Below, piece by piece: positions 21,110-31,268 of a stretch of 64,000 nucleotides of DNA. Source of the stretch: Prorocentrum cordatum (taxonomy: Eukaryota > Sar > Dinophyceae > Prorocentrales > Prorocentraceae). A program made the position numbers and the translations under genes. The stretch spans positions 70,001-134,000 of the forward strand of contig CAUYUJ010019872.1 in assembly GCA_963575745.1 (NCBI GenBank), written 5' to 3'. The notes below the pieces were generated by a model, which saw only the letters and a program-made list of their open reading frames with translations, did no database searches and was not told the DNA's origin. Numbering within the stretch: position 1 is the stretch's first letter; the number at the start of each line of letters is the position of its first letter.

Positions 21110-21430
21110 GGGGTGTCCAGAGAAAACAACAACCCCACTTTGGATGTGGGGAAAAACAAACAACCAATCCTTGGGGAGGGCTCGCCAAAGACTCCTCCAG
21201 GGTTGTGTTGCTTGTTTTCCTTAGGTTGTTTTGGTTCCGAACTGGAAAACAAACCAGCACAAGTTTATGTTTGGTTCCGAACTGGAAAAAACACACAATT
21301 TAAGACAAGCAAGCAGCAAACAAACAAAAACAATCCCTGGGAGGGTTTCGGCGGAGACTCCTTCAGGGTTTGTTTTTTGTTTCCTGGTTTTCCTGAGGTT
21401 TTTTGTCTGCCAAATGGAAAACCAAAAACA
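21110..21430. repeat. GGTTCCGAACTGG-type tandem repeat, locus 2
   Basis: About two and a half units. Shared blocks include CAATCC(T/C)TGGGAGGG, GACTCCT(C/T)CAGGGTT, TTTTCCT(T/G)AGGTT and TTTGGTTCCGAACTGGAAAA. Related to 18110-18320. Confidence 0.65.
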
Positions 21431-22020
21431 TAAGGATCGAATCGCACAAATAAACGATGCGGTGGGGGCGTTGGTCAAGGAATGTGTCCAGGAGGCTCTG
21501 TACTCTGGAGGGTTCCTTATCTGCTGAGGGCCGAGGCCATATCCATGGCTGATCCACAGTGGAAGTCCGATTGGCTGTCAGACCCTGGATTCGTTTTCCA
21601 AGGTATTTTTATCCAAGACTTCCGCCGTATCTGATAAGTTTTTGGCTCAAGTCCGTGGCATCACCGCCTTTGTCCGACTTCGTCGGGAAAGCCGACATGG
21701 CAAGTGCCCACGCCTCCCGATCGACTACCTCGCCAGGTGCCAGCGATGCTCAAGCAGCCTTTCTGGCGGCGCCTCCCGAAGCCACCCCGCGAAAGACTAG
21801 CGAAGGAAAGGCGAACCGTGCGCATATTATTATGCAGTGTTGATTCACTTCTTCTTTTTGGGTCGTGGTTAGGTTTTGACAATATACCCTTGCATCTTAG
21901 ATTTCTCGCCACGGTTAGTGCATCCTTTTCATATATCTTCACGATTCGAGATGTACTGCTTTGTATGAAAAAACGATCGCATCACAATGATTTGTTTTTT
22001 CGTTTCGCCTGGGGGGGGCG
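21431..22020. other. Spacer, no gene recognised
   Basis: A/T-richer mixed sequence with short frames only; no motif or inverted repeat recognised. Confidence 0.35.
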
Positions 22021-22671
22021 ATGTCGGGGAGAATCGGCTGGGACTTCTACAAGCCTGCCGCGCATGCCGCGAAGCGCGTCCTGCACCGGCGCGCCTACGA
22101 CGCCAACGAGCGCGCCGGCGCAAACGCCGGCGCCAACGCCAGCGAGAAACTGGAGCCGACCTTCGAAAAACTGCGCGCGAAGAAAACCAGCGAACACGAG
22201 GCCAGCTGCTGCGAAAATCGCGCGGGCGGAGGAGGACAAGAACAGCGCCAACGCGATCGCGAGCACGATCGCGTTCCCGGCGCCTACGTCGCCGTCCCTG
22301 CGGTCATCCTTCCTCTCCTCCCGTCTACTTCTCTCCTCTGTTCTCCTGATCCAACTCATGCTGTTGCTGCTGTTTTTCCTTCTCTCGCCCCCCCCCCCCG
22401 CGCTCTCCCCCCGCGGCGGGCGCGGGCGGCTGGGGCGGTTCATCGACCGCAACCTCGCAGGGATAATTCCGGGTGGTCACCAACGAAATATTTTCCAACG
22501 CATGACATCGATCATTTTCTACTAAGATGGCCTTTTTGGAGCCGTTTTTTTGATGAACGAAGGATGCGCTTTGTCTTTTTCGCTCTTCTGGTGATGACTC
22601 TTCATGGTTTTCCTTGCAAAGCGTCGCCCTTCTCGTGGCGACGAGGGCCCCGCCGCCGCCGCGTTTCTTGA
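22021..22671 (+). CDS. Weak hypothetical ORF
   Basis: The first ~65 codons look protein-like (KPAAHAAKRVLHRRAYDANE, then a charged KLEPTFEKLRAKK helix with NAGANAS repeats). Beyond ~22205 the coding-like signal moves to another frame (AAAKIARAEEDKNSANAIAS), and the rest of the annotated frame looks random. It could be a decayed gene, an exon ending near 22200, or chance. No family recognised. Confidence 0.2.
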   Translation: MSGRIGWDFYKPAAHAAKRVLHRRAYDANERAGANAGANASEKLEPTFEKLRAKKTSEHEASCCENRAGGGGQEQRQRDREHDRVPGAYVAVPAVILPLLPSTSLLCSPDPTHAVAAVFPSLAPPPRALPPRRARAAGAVHRPQPRRDNSGWSPTKYFPTHDIDHFLLRWPFWSRFFDERRMRFVFFALLVMTLHGFPCKASPFSWRRGPRRRRVS

Positions 22672-23344
22672 GGCGGCGGGGAAGGTGCCAGCTCCGTTGG
22701 GGCAGGGGGCAACAAAAGCAAGAACACATGAACGTGCGCAGTTGGATGTCTCATATGTTGAGATATTCAGGGGCGCGGTTTCGGCCGTTCCTAGAGCCCC
22801 TGACCGCCCCCAGGGTTCAACGCAAAATTCCCCAACTGAGCGCGTTCGTTCTGTCGGAGCAGCTCGGCCCGTTGGTTTTTCCGAAAGCCCCGCTCCCAGC
22901 GCCTTTGCAAGGGCCCCGACGGCGACGACGACGACGATCCGTGACCAGCTGGCTCAATTATTTGTTTGGGGCCGCTCGTTGGATTTATGCCCGAAGCGCG
23001 TAATGGAGGCAGGCGTATTTGAAGATGTTGACAAATTCAACTCGCGCGAATAATTATACGAGTATTCCAGAGGTAGCAAATTCGATGCGGCAGAAACTGG
23101 ACGCGACGCGAATATCTAGACGATCTTAGTGGCGAAGAGGCTTACATAGATTGGTTAATCGTGGTTCGACAGTTACCGCCCACGAGCGATGGAGGGCATT
23201 GTCGCCGAGCAACAAACTTTTGGGTGGCGCAGCGGGTGGAGACATCTCAAACGAAAACGAAACAGTATGTTTCACATACTCATGATCAGTCTTCGACGGC
23301 ACGTCCGCAATGCCACATTTATCTTGGAATACAGGAACATATTT
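22672..23344. other. Spacer, no gene recognised
   Basis: Mixed composition with short frames on both strands and no repeats obvious by eye. Confidence 0.35.
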
Positions 23345-23527
23345 GAGCATCCAGAAAACACGATTCGTTCATGTATTTGTCAGTCGTTGATAATGTTGCT
23401 ACTCATTTCCTTGTGAACGCAATCGGCCCACCAAGAAAACAATGATTCACGTAGCTCGCGCAAGTAAGCAACATTTTTTTTTGTTTTACATTTGCGCGCA
23501 TGTGAATACTCAGAAGACGTTATTACT
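23345..23527. repeat. ~160-bp tandem repeat, left of the YR element
   Basis: One unit containing TGTGAACGCAATCGGCCCAC, AACAATGATTCACGTAGCTC, GCGCAAGTAAGCAACAT, GCGCATGTGAA and TTACTTCATG. The same blocks, in the same order, recur at 30684-33060, showing that the retroelement split a pre-existing array. Confidence 0.75.
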
Positions 23528-23691
23528 TCATGGGTGTGCGTAGCACGATAATGACGTGCTGAGGTTTTTTCGAGTGTCGGGCCCTGATTACCCCTCCATG
23601 TCCATATAAACGGAAACCGTCTCAGCTTGCCAGTCCTCTTGCAGCGCTGTACGCGCAACCGTTTGTGCTCAAGCCTCGCTTTTCTTCATCA
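23528..23691 (+). repeat. Split direct repeat A1
   Basis: 164 bp starting TCATGGGTGTGCGTAGCACG and ending CTCGCTTTTCTTCATCA. Nearly identical to A2 at 30337-30501 (visible differences: CCATATAAAC versus CCACCTAAAC and one extra T). The first gag-region ATG lies 10 bp beyond it. Confidence 0.9.
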
Positions 23692-23701
23692 TAGGTTTGC
23701 G

Positions 23702-24079
23702 ATGCGCGCCGCCCTGGTGGTGCTGTGGCTGCTCGCGACGCTGGAGCAGCGGAGCCGCGAGGTCGGCGAGCAGCTCGGCCGCGCGCAGGTGCTTGAGCGC
23801 CTGCAGGACGCCGCCGAGAACCTCTCGGCGAGCGCTCAGGCGGTGGCCGAGTGCCCGCCGCCGCTGGCGGCCGGGGGCCCCTGCGCCCCGTGCGAGCCCT
23901 GCCCCGCGGAGGCGGAGTCGGGGCCCACTTGGGCGGGCGTGGTCGCGGGGCACCTGGCGTCGGCGCTCATCGGGCAGCTGGGCGGGCGCCTGCTGCGTCG
24001 AGGCGATGGCGAGGCTGCCCGTGGGGCGGTTCCTGGACCAGCGCGGCCGGCCCTTCTCGGCCGCGGAGTTCGCGCGTGA
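23702..24079 (+). CDS. YR element small N-terminal ORF (hydrophobic start, Cys/Pro-rich)
   Basis: 125 residues beginning MRAALVVLWLLATLEQ, a short hydrophobic stretch, followed by a likely coiled coil (EQRSREVGEQLGRAQVLERL) and a Cys/Pro cluster (CPPPLAAGGPCAPCEPCPAE). It overlaps by 74 nt the next frame, which has its own ATG at 24006 (MARLPVGRFLDQRGRP). It is either a separate first ORF or the N-terminus of the gag-like protein joined by a +1 shift. No family match recognised. Confidence 0.5.
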   Translation: MRAALVVLWLLATLEQRSREVGEQLGRAQVLERLQDAAENLSASAQAVAECPPPLAAGGPCAPCEPCPAEAESGPTWAGVVAGHLASALIGQLGGRLLRRGDGEAARGAVPGPARPALLGRGVRA

Positions 24080-25569
24080 GCTGATCCCAGGGCGGTCGGT
24101 CGGGCTGAAGTACGCGGAGGCGGGCGAGGACCTGTATCACGAGCGGGTTCTGCTTGGGCCCGTCGGTGCCAGCGGCGCAGGACAGAGCACGATCTGGCGC
24201 AGCATGACGCCCGATCTCATGATCTATGAGGAGCAGTACAGCGAGGGGAACATGGATGTCGAGCAGTTCGTGCTGATGAACGACGGCGCTGAGGTGCCTC
24301 GACCCCTGCGCGGGTACTTCTACAAGTTCGACCCCGAGGACTACCCGTCCACACAGGCCATACGGCGGGAGCTATCGTCGAGCCTGGCGACCTACGAGGA
24401 GCTGGGATTCGCGCCGCCCGCCGTGCCGCGGATGCTGTCGGCCGAAGGTGTGATCGTGCCCACCCGACGCCTGCCTCTGCGAGCAGCCGCCCATGGCGCG
24501 CCTTCCGAGGACGTAGCGGTGGTCGCTGTCGACGGGACTCGGACCCCGCCGATGGCGCCGCCCGAGGGTCAGAGCTGGGTGATCGCCGAGATGGGGAACG
24601 ACGACTACCGCTACGGGGACACAATCGAGCTGCGGCAGGGGGACATCACCCACAGCGAGGGCGTCGGTTTCGCCCACGTAAAGGACGATTTCTTGAAGGT
24701 GATTTTGATGAGACCCTCTGAGATCGAGGCTTTCAAGAAGCGCGGGCTGGCGGCTGCCCAGAAGGAGGCGGAGCGCCTGGGTCCTGGGAGCGTCTCGGTC
24801 GGCGATCGGTCGGCGCTGCCCAACCCGCCAGGCACGGAGACCAGGGACCCGAAGGGCGTAGGAGAGCGGCGAGAGAAGGACGAGAGGGCTCAGGTCGGCG
24901 AGCCCAGTGGCGACGAAGACGACGGACGCACGCTCTGGGTGGACTACGATGAGCAGGGACGGCGATATAAGAGCTTCATTCAGGAAGTTCACCGCCGAGA
25001 TGACGCAGGAGCCGCTGGACTGCCGCGACATCGATGGGCCGTGCTGTCTCTCACACCTCCTGCTGCACGCGGAGCGTCGCCATGGGGATCTGGAGAAGTG
25101 GTTGGTGGATTTCCTGAGGGACAACAACATCGGGAAGACGGACAGGGTGACGCACGAGCTCCAGGCTCTCGTGAAGGCGCTGCACCTTTTCGCGACCCAC
25201 GACCAGGTGAACCTGCCTTCGCTGGCGGGAGCCGAGCGCCTCGGGCGCCGAGTGGTCGCGATCATCGATGCCTACAGTGGCCAGGCCGCGCCAAACTGGA
25301 AGCTCGCGAACGTGTACGAGGGCGTGGGGTCAGGCCTCGAGGCGGTGGACCCTGGGCTTCGCTCGTGGGGGATCCGCCGCTACAAGGACGAGCACGACAA
25401 CTACGTGACCAGGACCAAGGCCTTGAGCGGCGGCGTCATGCCCGAGGAGGCCGAGGACCAGGTAGGAGGGGACGCCGTCGGCGGCCGCGGTCGCGGTCGA
25501 GGCCGTGGGCGCGCAGAAGGACGCGGGACAGCACGTGGAGGGCGTGGTGTGCCCGCGGAGAAGCCGTGA
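24006..25569 (+). CDS. YR element gag-like ORF (frame changes near 24975)
   Basis: Coding character runs in one frame from 24006 (MARLPVGRFLDQRGRP) through LWVDYDEQGRRYKSF at ~24935-24980, then continues one base later in the frame of 24907-25569 (RKFTAEMTQEPLDCRDIDGP ... HLFATHDQVNLPSLAGAERL ... VVAIIDAYSGQAAPNWKLAN). The C-terminus is an RGR/GRG-rich basic tail suited to RNA binding, ending at TGA 25567-25569. The position before RT, the lack of enzyme motifs and the basic tail suggest the structural (gag-like) protein. The +1 change could be sequence decay, an assembly error or programmed frameshifting. Confidence 0.6.
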
Positions 25570-28065
25570 TGATGGAGACGGGCCGCGACGAGAAGTCCCC
25601 GCGTCGCGGCCTGCTGAGCGTCGGGGACGGGCCGTGCCAGGCGGCCCCAGGGAGGCGGCGGCTCTTTCCGCTTCCACCCTTGCATGTCGACCCAGTTTGT
25701 AGGGTCGGGCGGTCCAAGAAGCAACGGCGGAAGGATCGCGCGCGCGAGGTCCTACCCACGCTGGTGGCAGAGGCTACCGATGCACTTAATTGGATGAGCG
25801 GGCGCCGCATCAACGACACGGAGGGCGACATCAAGTCGACTTTCGGCCTGGCGTCGGAGATGGCGGACTCTACGAGACGTTGCCTGGAGGGGCTGGCCCA
25901 GCTCCAGCAGCCCAGTAGCGAGAAGGCTCGGCATCTCACCACGGAGGCGGCTTTGATGGAGTTGCTCCGAGGGAGGGGCGGCGGTTACACCGACGCCGAC
26001 CCCTCCTCAACGGCTCTGGCCCCTTTCAGGCATGACCTGGTGTCGCTGCCCTCGGACACGAACGATTGCAAGATGATCGAGGAGCTCGTCGGCGCCCGAG
26101 GTCGGTACTTTCTGGAGGGGGAGGGAGAGCGAATGCGCCTGGCTGCCGATGAACAATTAACTGAGGCTCAGTTGCATGAAATTCCTTGCTACGTTGATCC
26201 CGCCCTGACGCGGAATCGGAGGAGATATGTTCGCTTTTTGAAGGATCTGCACAGCAGGGGGCTTGTGAAGTTCTCGTCGTGCTGTCGCGAGAAGGTCGGG
26301 CTGTTTTTCGTGAAGAAGAAGTCGGGGCAGCTCAGGATGATACTGGATGCCCGCAGGGCGAACGCACATTTCCGACCCCCCCCGCACGTGAGCCTCCTGA
26401 CTGCTGAGGGCCTCGGTAACATCGAGGTCGAGGGGGACCTGGAGGGCGCGTCACAGCTAGCTGTCGGGACCGTGGACGTGTCCGACGCTTTCCACCGCAT
26501 GAAGATGCCCGACCACCTGTGCGAATACTTTGGCCTCCCGTCGGTGCTGGCATCGGAGATCGGGATACATCGCGTGCAGGGTGTCGAGGTGGAGCCTGGC
26601 TCAGAGGTGGTGCCGCTGGCGACCGCGCTGCCCATGGGCTTCACCTGGTCGCTCTTCTTCGCCCAGGACATCGACGAGGAGGCCACCGCCGCGGTGATCG
26701 ACAGGTGTGAGCTCTTGGTGGATCACGGGCGCCCTTTGCTGCTCCGCTGCCTCCGAGGGGGGGCTCAGATTCGGCACTGCGTGTACGTGGACAACGTGGG
26801 CGTGTTCGGTGGTGGGCGAAAGATAGTCGAGGAGACCATGGAGCGCCTGGTGAGCAGCTTCGAGTCCCGCGGGCTCAAGACTCACGAGCTGGAGATCACG
26901 GAGGGGGAGATCGAAGCCCTGGGGGTGGTGCTGGACGCCAACCGCCGCCACACCCGCCTTAGCTGTAAGCGTTTCTGGCGGCTTCGGCAAGGGATACGCG
27001 GGCTGCTTCGCCGTAGGCTCGTGAGCGGGCGGGCCGCGGAGATCGTGGTCGGCCACTGCACCTTCGCGGGACTGATACGCCGGGAGACACTCACGTGCTT
27101 CAGCGCCGTCTACAGTTTCATACAGAGCAACTACCACGTGCCCGTTGAGCTCTGGGCGAGCGTTCGGCAGGAGCTGAAGTGCTTTCTGGGCCTCATGATC
27201 ACGTTGGTGGCGTCGTGGGAGCTGGACTGGAACGGCATTGCTTGCGCCACGGACGCCTGCGAGGAGGGCTTCGGCGTGTGCCTACGCGCGCTGGGGGCCA
27301 GCACTACCTCCCGCTATGGCCGAGTGCGTGAGCGTGAGCGGTTCAGACATCCTGGGCACGTCCGTGCCCGTGATGCCGCTTTGCTTGGCTCGTGCCCGCT
27401 GTTGCACCGTGATAGTCTCGAGGCCCTTGGGGCTGTGGGAGCCCAGGGACTCGAGGCCTCTGGCGAGTTCGAGGAGATATCGGCCTCCGATCTGGCCGAG
27501 GATGCTTGGTACGTGTGCGGAGGGTGGCCTTTTGCCTTTGAGGAAAACATTCTGCTGCTCGAAGCCCGCGCCTTGCTCATTGGCGCCGAGCGCATCCTTC
27601 TCTCTCGCCCTGGTCGCAATCTCAGACAGCTCCTGTTCTGTGATAATCTCGCGCTTGTACTTTGTTGTGACAGATACCGCACCAGAAACTACAAGCTTTT
27701 GTTGATCCTTAGGAAGCTTGCGTGTCTTTGCCTCGCCAGGAACGTCCGTCTCACGGTAAGATGGATCCCCTCGGAGCGAAACCCCGCGGACTGGCCCTCT
27801 CGGCTTTTTTCACACCCGCCGTCCCAGGGGACCGCGAAAGGACCTCGTGAGAGTCCTGGTGAGGTTTCTTTTCCTGCGCCCCCCGCGTCGAGCAAGGGGG
27901 GTCATCAGCGTAGTTTTTTGAGAGCACGAAGTTTAACAAGTGACATGGAGGGGGAAAGGGAGCGAGACCACAGACCTCATATCGCACCCCATCGACGTCC
28001 TTTGAAGCTGTCCGAATGTCTTTGGCCTCATGGTCGAGCCCCCGAGCGTCCCAGAGTCTTGAGGC
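25569..28065 (+). CDS. YR element reverse transcriptase-RNase H
   Basis: The ATG at 25569 overlaps the gag stop in TGATG. RT blocks: FFVKKKSGQLRMILDARRAN (~26310-26370), VGTVDVSDAFHRMKMP with the first catalytic Asp (~26464), ALPMGFTWSLFFAQ (~26627), and YVDN at 26784-26795 in place of the usual Y-x-D-D. RNase H follows: IACATDACEEGFGV (~27239), LLFCDNLALVLCC (~27628) and VRWIPSERNPADWPSR (~27757), giving the expected D...D...D-type residues of DIRS-like RNase H. The same frame stays open to 30155, but protein-like character fades after ~28250, so the 3' limit given is approximate. No DDE integrase is present. Confidence 0.8.
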
Positions 28066-29595
28066 TTGCCGATTTTTTACCTCAGGTTGAGTCTGGTCGA
28101 AAGCAAGTGCATCCGCCCTGTCACCCGTCGGCAGGCGCTTTGGCTCAAGAAACGCCTAGCATCCATGAAGCGCGCTGCATACGTCTTTCTGATTGTTTCC
28201 CAGATCCTTCTTCGTCCGCTGCTCATGGGCGACTCGGGTCGGCCTCGAAGAGTTCGGACGCTGGCGCGAGCCGTGGCGGACTGGCCGACGCCGAGAGCAC
28301 CCGCCGCGTCGAAGCGGCGCGAGCGGACGCTGACCCGCAGCCGCGCGGCGGTCGCAGCGGGACGGAGCCGCGGCCTGGTCAAGGGTCGTGGAGGTCGCGG
28401 GACGCTGCTGGGCGCGGGAGTCCCTGCAGCCCCACCGCGCCTGGCCGATCAGACGGCCGACTACCACGGCATCCTAAGGCCAGACACCAGCGGCTCGGCC
28501 CAGAAGCGCGGCGCGCCGTCCGACTCCACTTCGAGCGAGTCCGACGCGCAGGACGAGCGCGCCGATCGGGCCCGCCGACTCGAGCGTCGCGGCAAGCGAC
28601 GTCTGGAGAGGTGGCTGCAGGAGGTAATGGAGAGGGACAAGCAGCTGCACGGGCTCAGCGTGCTGGAACAGCGCGCCGTGAGGGCCCGCACCGAGAGGTC
28701 GTACGTGAAAGAGCTCACATCGTTCGCGGAGTGGGCCGAGGTCGATCGGATTCAGGATGTGGACACCAGTCGCTTGGACGAGCTGCTGGTGATGTACTTC
28801 GAGGAGCTGTGGCTGAAGGGGGAGGCCCCGTCCAAAGGAATGAAGGTCATTGCCTCGGTGATGCACGTGATGCCGCAGTTCGGCAAGGTCGGACGCCGGG
28901 GCCTGCCTCGCAGCTGGCGGGCGCTCAAGGGCTGGGTCAACGTGGTTCCGCCTCGGGCTCGCGTGCCTCAGGCTTTCGCAGTCTGGGCAGCCATCATCAA
29001 CGGGCTGGTTCAGGACGGCAAGCTCGAGATGGGTCTGGCGGTGCTCGTGATGTGGAGCACGTACTGCAGGCCTGGGAGCTTGCTGGCCATGCGTCCCGAC
29101 GACCTCATAGCCCCGAACTCCGTGACGGGCCTGTGGGGAGTAACGCTGAACCCGTACGAGGGGGGAGTGGCCAACAAGGTGAACGAGTTCGACCAGAGCT
29201 GCATGCTGGACCACTCTTTCTGGAAGTCGCTCCACCCACTGCTGGAGGCCCTCAAGTCGCGGACGGCGGGGGAGTGTCTCTGGCGTTTCAGTTACCCCGA
29301 GCTGGCCCGCTCGTTCAAGGCCGTGACAAACCGTCTCAAGATCGATGTGGTACCATACCAGGCTCGGCACTCAGGAGCCTCCCACGACCGCCTCCACGGG
29401 TTACGAGACATGGCAGCCATCAAGCGTCGCGGCGGGTGGAAGACAGACAAGAGCCTTCAGCGGTACGAGAAGCACGCGTTGTTGAGCAAGACCTGGGAGA
29501 GGCTGAGCGAGAGCTTCAAGGCGCACGCAAAGCATTGCGAGGCTCGGCTCGTGGGAGTGCTTTTGGACGGGCAGGCCGTGCCCGTTTTCCCGTAA
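28066..29595 (+). CDS. YR element tyrosine recombinase (integrase)
   Basis: 509 codons from the first in-frame ATG; the real start may be later because residues 1-150 are basic and poorly ordered (MKRAAYVFLIVSQILLRPLL then an Arg-rich stretch). A helical core-binding-like segment follows (LERWLQEVMERDKQLHGLSV; RSYVKELTSFAEWAEVDR). Catalytic-domain boxes: TYCRPGSLLAMRPDDL with Arg335, VPYQARHSGASHDRL with Arg434-His435, KRRGGWKTDKSLQRYEKH with Trp458 and nucleophile candidate Tyr467. The residue three before the second Arg is Tyr, not the usual His of H-x-x-R. It lies in a different frame from RT. Expected role: recombining the circular cDNA into the genome. Confidence 0.8.
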   Translation: MPIFYLRLSLVESKCIRPVTRRQALWLKKRLASMKRAAYVFLIVSQILLRPLLMGDSGRPRRVRTLARAVADWPTPRAPAASKRRERTLTRSRAAVAAGRSRGLVKGRGGRGTLLGAGVPAAPPRLADQTADYHGILRPDTSGSAQKRGAPSDSTSSESDAQDERADRARRLERRGKRRLERWLQEVMERDKQLHGLSVLEQRAVRARTERSYVKELTSFAEWAEVDRIQDVDTSRLDELLVMYFEELWLKGEAPSKGMKVIASVMHVMPQFGKVGRRGLPRSWRALKGWVNVVPPRARVPQAFAVWAAIINGLVQDGKLEMGLAVLVMWSTYCRPGSLLAMRPDDLIAPNSVTGLWGVTLNPYEGGVANKVNEFDQSCMLDHSFWKSLHPLLEALKSRTAGECLWRFSYPELARSFKAVTNRLKIDVVPYQARHSGASHDRLHGLRDMAAIKRRGGWKTDKSLQRYEKHALLSKTWERLSESFKAHAKHCEARLVGVLLDGQAVPVFP

Positions 29596-30185
29596 GCCGC
29601 GGCGTCGTGTCACGCTGGATATGCGTCTGGGGACCACACTGTCGGCAGATCGGCCGGCCGCTTCGAGCGTCTTGTTTTAATGTCAGATGCTTGTACAACG
29701 AGCGTCCCGACGCTTTGCTCGCCAGATCCTTAGTGGGCGATCTACAGCGTGAGCGTCTCCTAGGCGTCTTGGTTGAGTCGGGGTTCAACCCTCGTCACAC
29801 GTCGCACGTCCAACGAGTCATGCGAGCGGCCGCCAGATCTTTTGTTCCTTGCCTGATCTTGCACTATGACACCTCAGCCGTGCTGAGGCCACTCCTGCAC
29901 AAGCTCGCTGCCTGCGCAACCACTCGAGTAGATAACACGCTCAGTGCCTTCGGTAGTCGTCACCGTCTCCCGTGGGTGGTTTTGTGCGCAGGGATCTCAT
30001 CTCGCGATCTTGACGGGCTGCGGATCCAGGGACCTCGAACCAGAAGGCACCCAGGCCCTCTGTGTTTGAAAAGTTTTGAAATGCCCGTCGCTTTCGCTCG
30101 CTCGCTCGCGGCTGCCCTTTTAGCCCCCATAAGGTCCCTCTATCTTAATGTGTGAACTGGCCCAAGCCAGCTTTGGGACAGAATT
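29596..30185 (+). other. YR element 3' non-coding region
   Basis: 590 bp between the recombinase stop and repeat B1. A long frame crosses it but is not protein-like. No further gene (for example the methyltransferase of some DIRS elements) was recognised. Confidence 0.4.
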
Positions 30186-30341
30186 GGGGAGTGTAGCAGT
30201 CTGTGTCTGCCGTGCACGCTTGCCAGTCTGGGTACAGTGCACTTTGCCCGTCAGACTTGTCGGCAGTCCAGGCGGCGCTGGGACTGCCAGAGTGAGTTAC
30301 ACAGAAGCAATAGCCGCTAGAAAACATATCGTCTCGTCATG
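30186..30341 (+). repeat. Split direct repeat B1
   Basis: Starts GGGGAGTGTAGCAGTCTGTG and ends ATATCGTCTCGTCATG. Near-identical to B2 at 30528-30683. Confidence 0.9.
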
Positions 30342-30501
30342 GGTGTGCGTAGCACGATAATGACGTGCTGAGGTTTTTTCGAGTGTCGGGCCCTGATTAC
30401 CCCTCCATGTCCACCTAAACGGAAACCGTCTCAGCTTGCCAGTCCTCTTGCAGCGCTGTACGCGCAACCGTTTGTGCTCAAGCCTCGCTTTTTCTTCATC
30501 A
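30337..30501 (+). repeat. Split direct repeat A2
   Basis: Near-identical to A1. It overlaps the last bases of B1 at TCATG, so B1 and A2 are fused end to end as expected in this architecture. Confidence 0.9.
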
Positions 30502-30527
30502 CCCGCCCTCGTGCCGCCCTTAGTCAC

Positions 30528-30683
30528 GGGGAGTGTAGCAGTCTGTGTCTGCCGCGCACGCTTGCCAGTCGGGGTACAGTGCACCTTGCTCGTCAGACTT
30601 GTCGGCAGTCCAGGCGGCGCTGGGACTGCCAGAGTGAGTTACACAGAAGCAATAGCCGCTAGAAAACATATCGTCTCGTCATG
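30528..30683 (+). repeat. Split direct repeat B2 (right end)
   Basis: Copy of B1 ending TCGTCTCGTCATG; the flanking tandem repeat resumes with CATTTTTTGTGAACGCAA. Confidence 0.9.
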
Positions 30684-31268
30684 CATTTTTTGTGAACGCA
30701 AACAACCCACCAACTTAACAAATATTCATATAGTTCGCACGGGCAAGCAATGTGTGGCAAATGCGAACGCAGCGGCGCAATTTGGATCATGCAGATACTA
30801 GTGATACTTCGAGTTGCCTTTGCGTTTGCCATGTTGTTGCTCATCCTCTGTGAACGCAAAGACAAACAATGATTCACGTACTTCGTGCGAGCAAGCATCG
30901 CGTGGCAAATGTTAACACAACTGCGCGCGTGTGAAAATGCAGAAACATATCGATGTGTGTATTTATTTGTTTTCGATGCGGTTTCTTCCCTTTTTCTGTG
31001 AACGCAAGCATCCAACAACAAACCAGTGATTCATATAGCTCGCGCAAGCAAGCGCTATGTGGCAAATGGTAGTGCAACTGCGCACACGTGAACATCCATA
31101 ATTCATTTTCATGACATGCGTTTGGTTTGATGGTTTGTCTGCTCGTTTCCTCTGAACGCAAGCGAACCGCCAAATGCACATATCCATGCAGTTTGCACAA
31201 GCAAGAAATCTGTGGCAACTGTTGGTACGACTGCCTGCATATGAAGCCGCATATCACATGATGCGTCA
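30684..31268. repeat. ~160-bp tandem repeat, right of the YR element (part 1)
   Basis: Units anchored on TGTGAACGCAA at about 30691, 30849, 31001 and (as CTGAACGCAAG) 31152. Each also has TTCGC/CTCGCGCAAGCAAG and TGGCAAATG blocks. They are well diverged from each other. Confidence 0.75.

Larger units (their letters stand above)
23528..30683 (+). mobile_element. Tyrosine-recombinase retrotransposon with split direct repeats
   Basis: A 7.16-kb element with a gag-like region (23702-25569), reverse transcriptase plus RNase H (25569-~28000) and a tyrosine recombinase (28066-29595). Its termini follow the order A1 (23528-23691) ... B1 (30186-30341) - A2 (30337-30501) - B2 (30528-30683). That architecture is the hallmark of PAT/Ngaro-type members of the DIRS order, which integrate by a tyrosine recombinase instead of a DDE integrase. 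No target duplication is visible: TCATG is present at the left border, the B1/A2 junction and the right border. Gag carries two frame changes, so this copy may be defective or may use frameshifting. The order-level call is strong; the subfamily is inferred. Confidence 0.85.

Noticed and set aside
23697-30155. One 2152-codon open frame covering the whole YR element
   Set aside because: It is open throughout, but protein-like character belongs to this frame only at ~24006-24980 and ~25569-28250. The gag C-terminal half and the recombinase lie in another frame.
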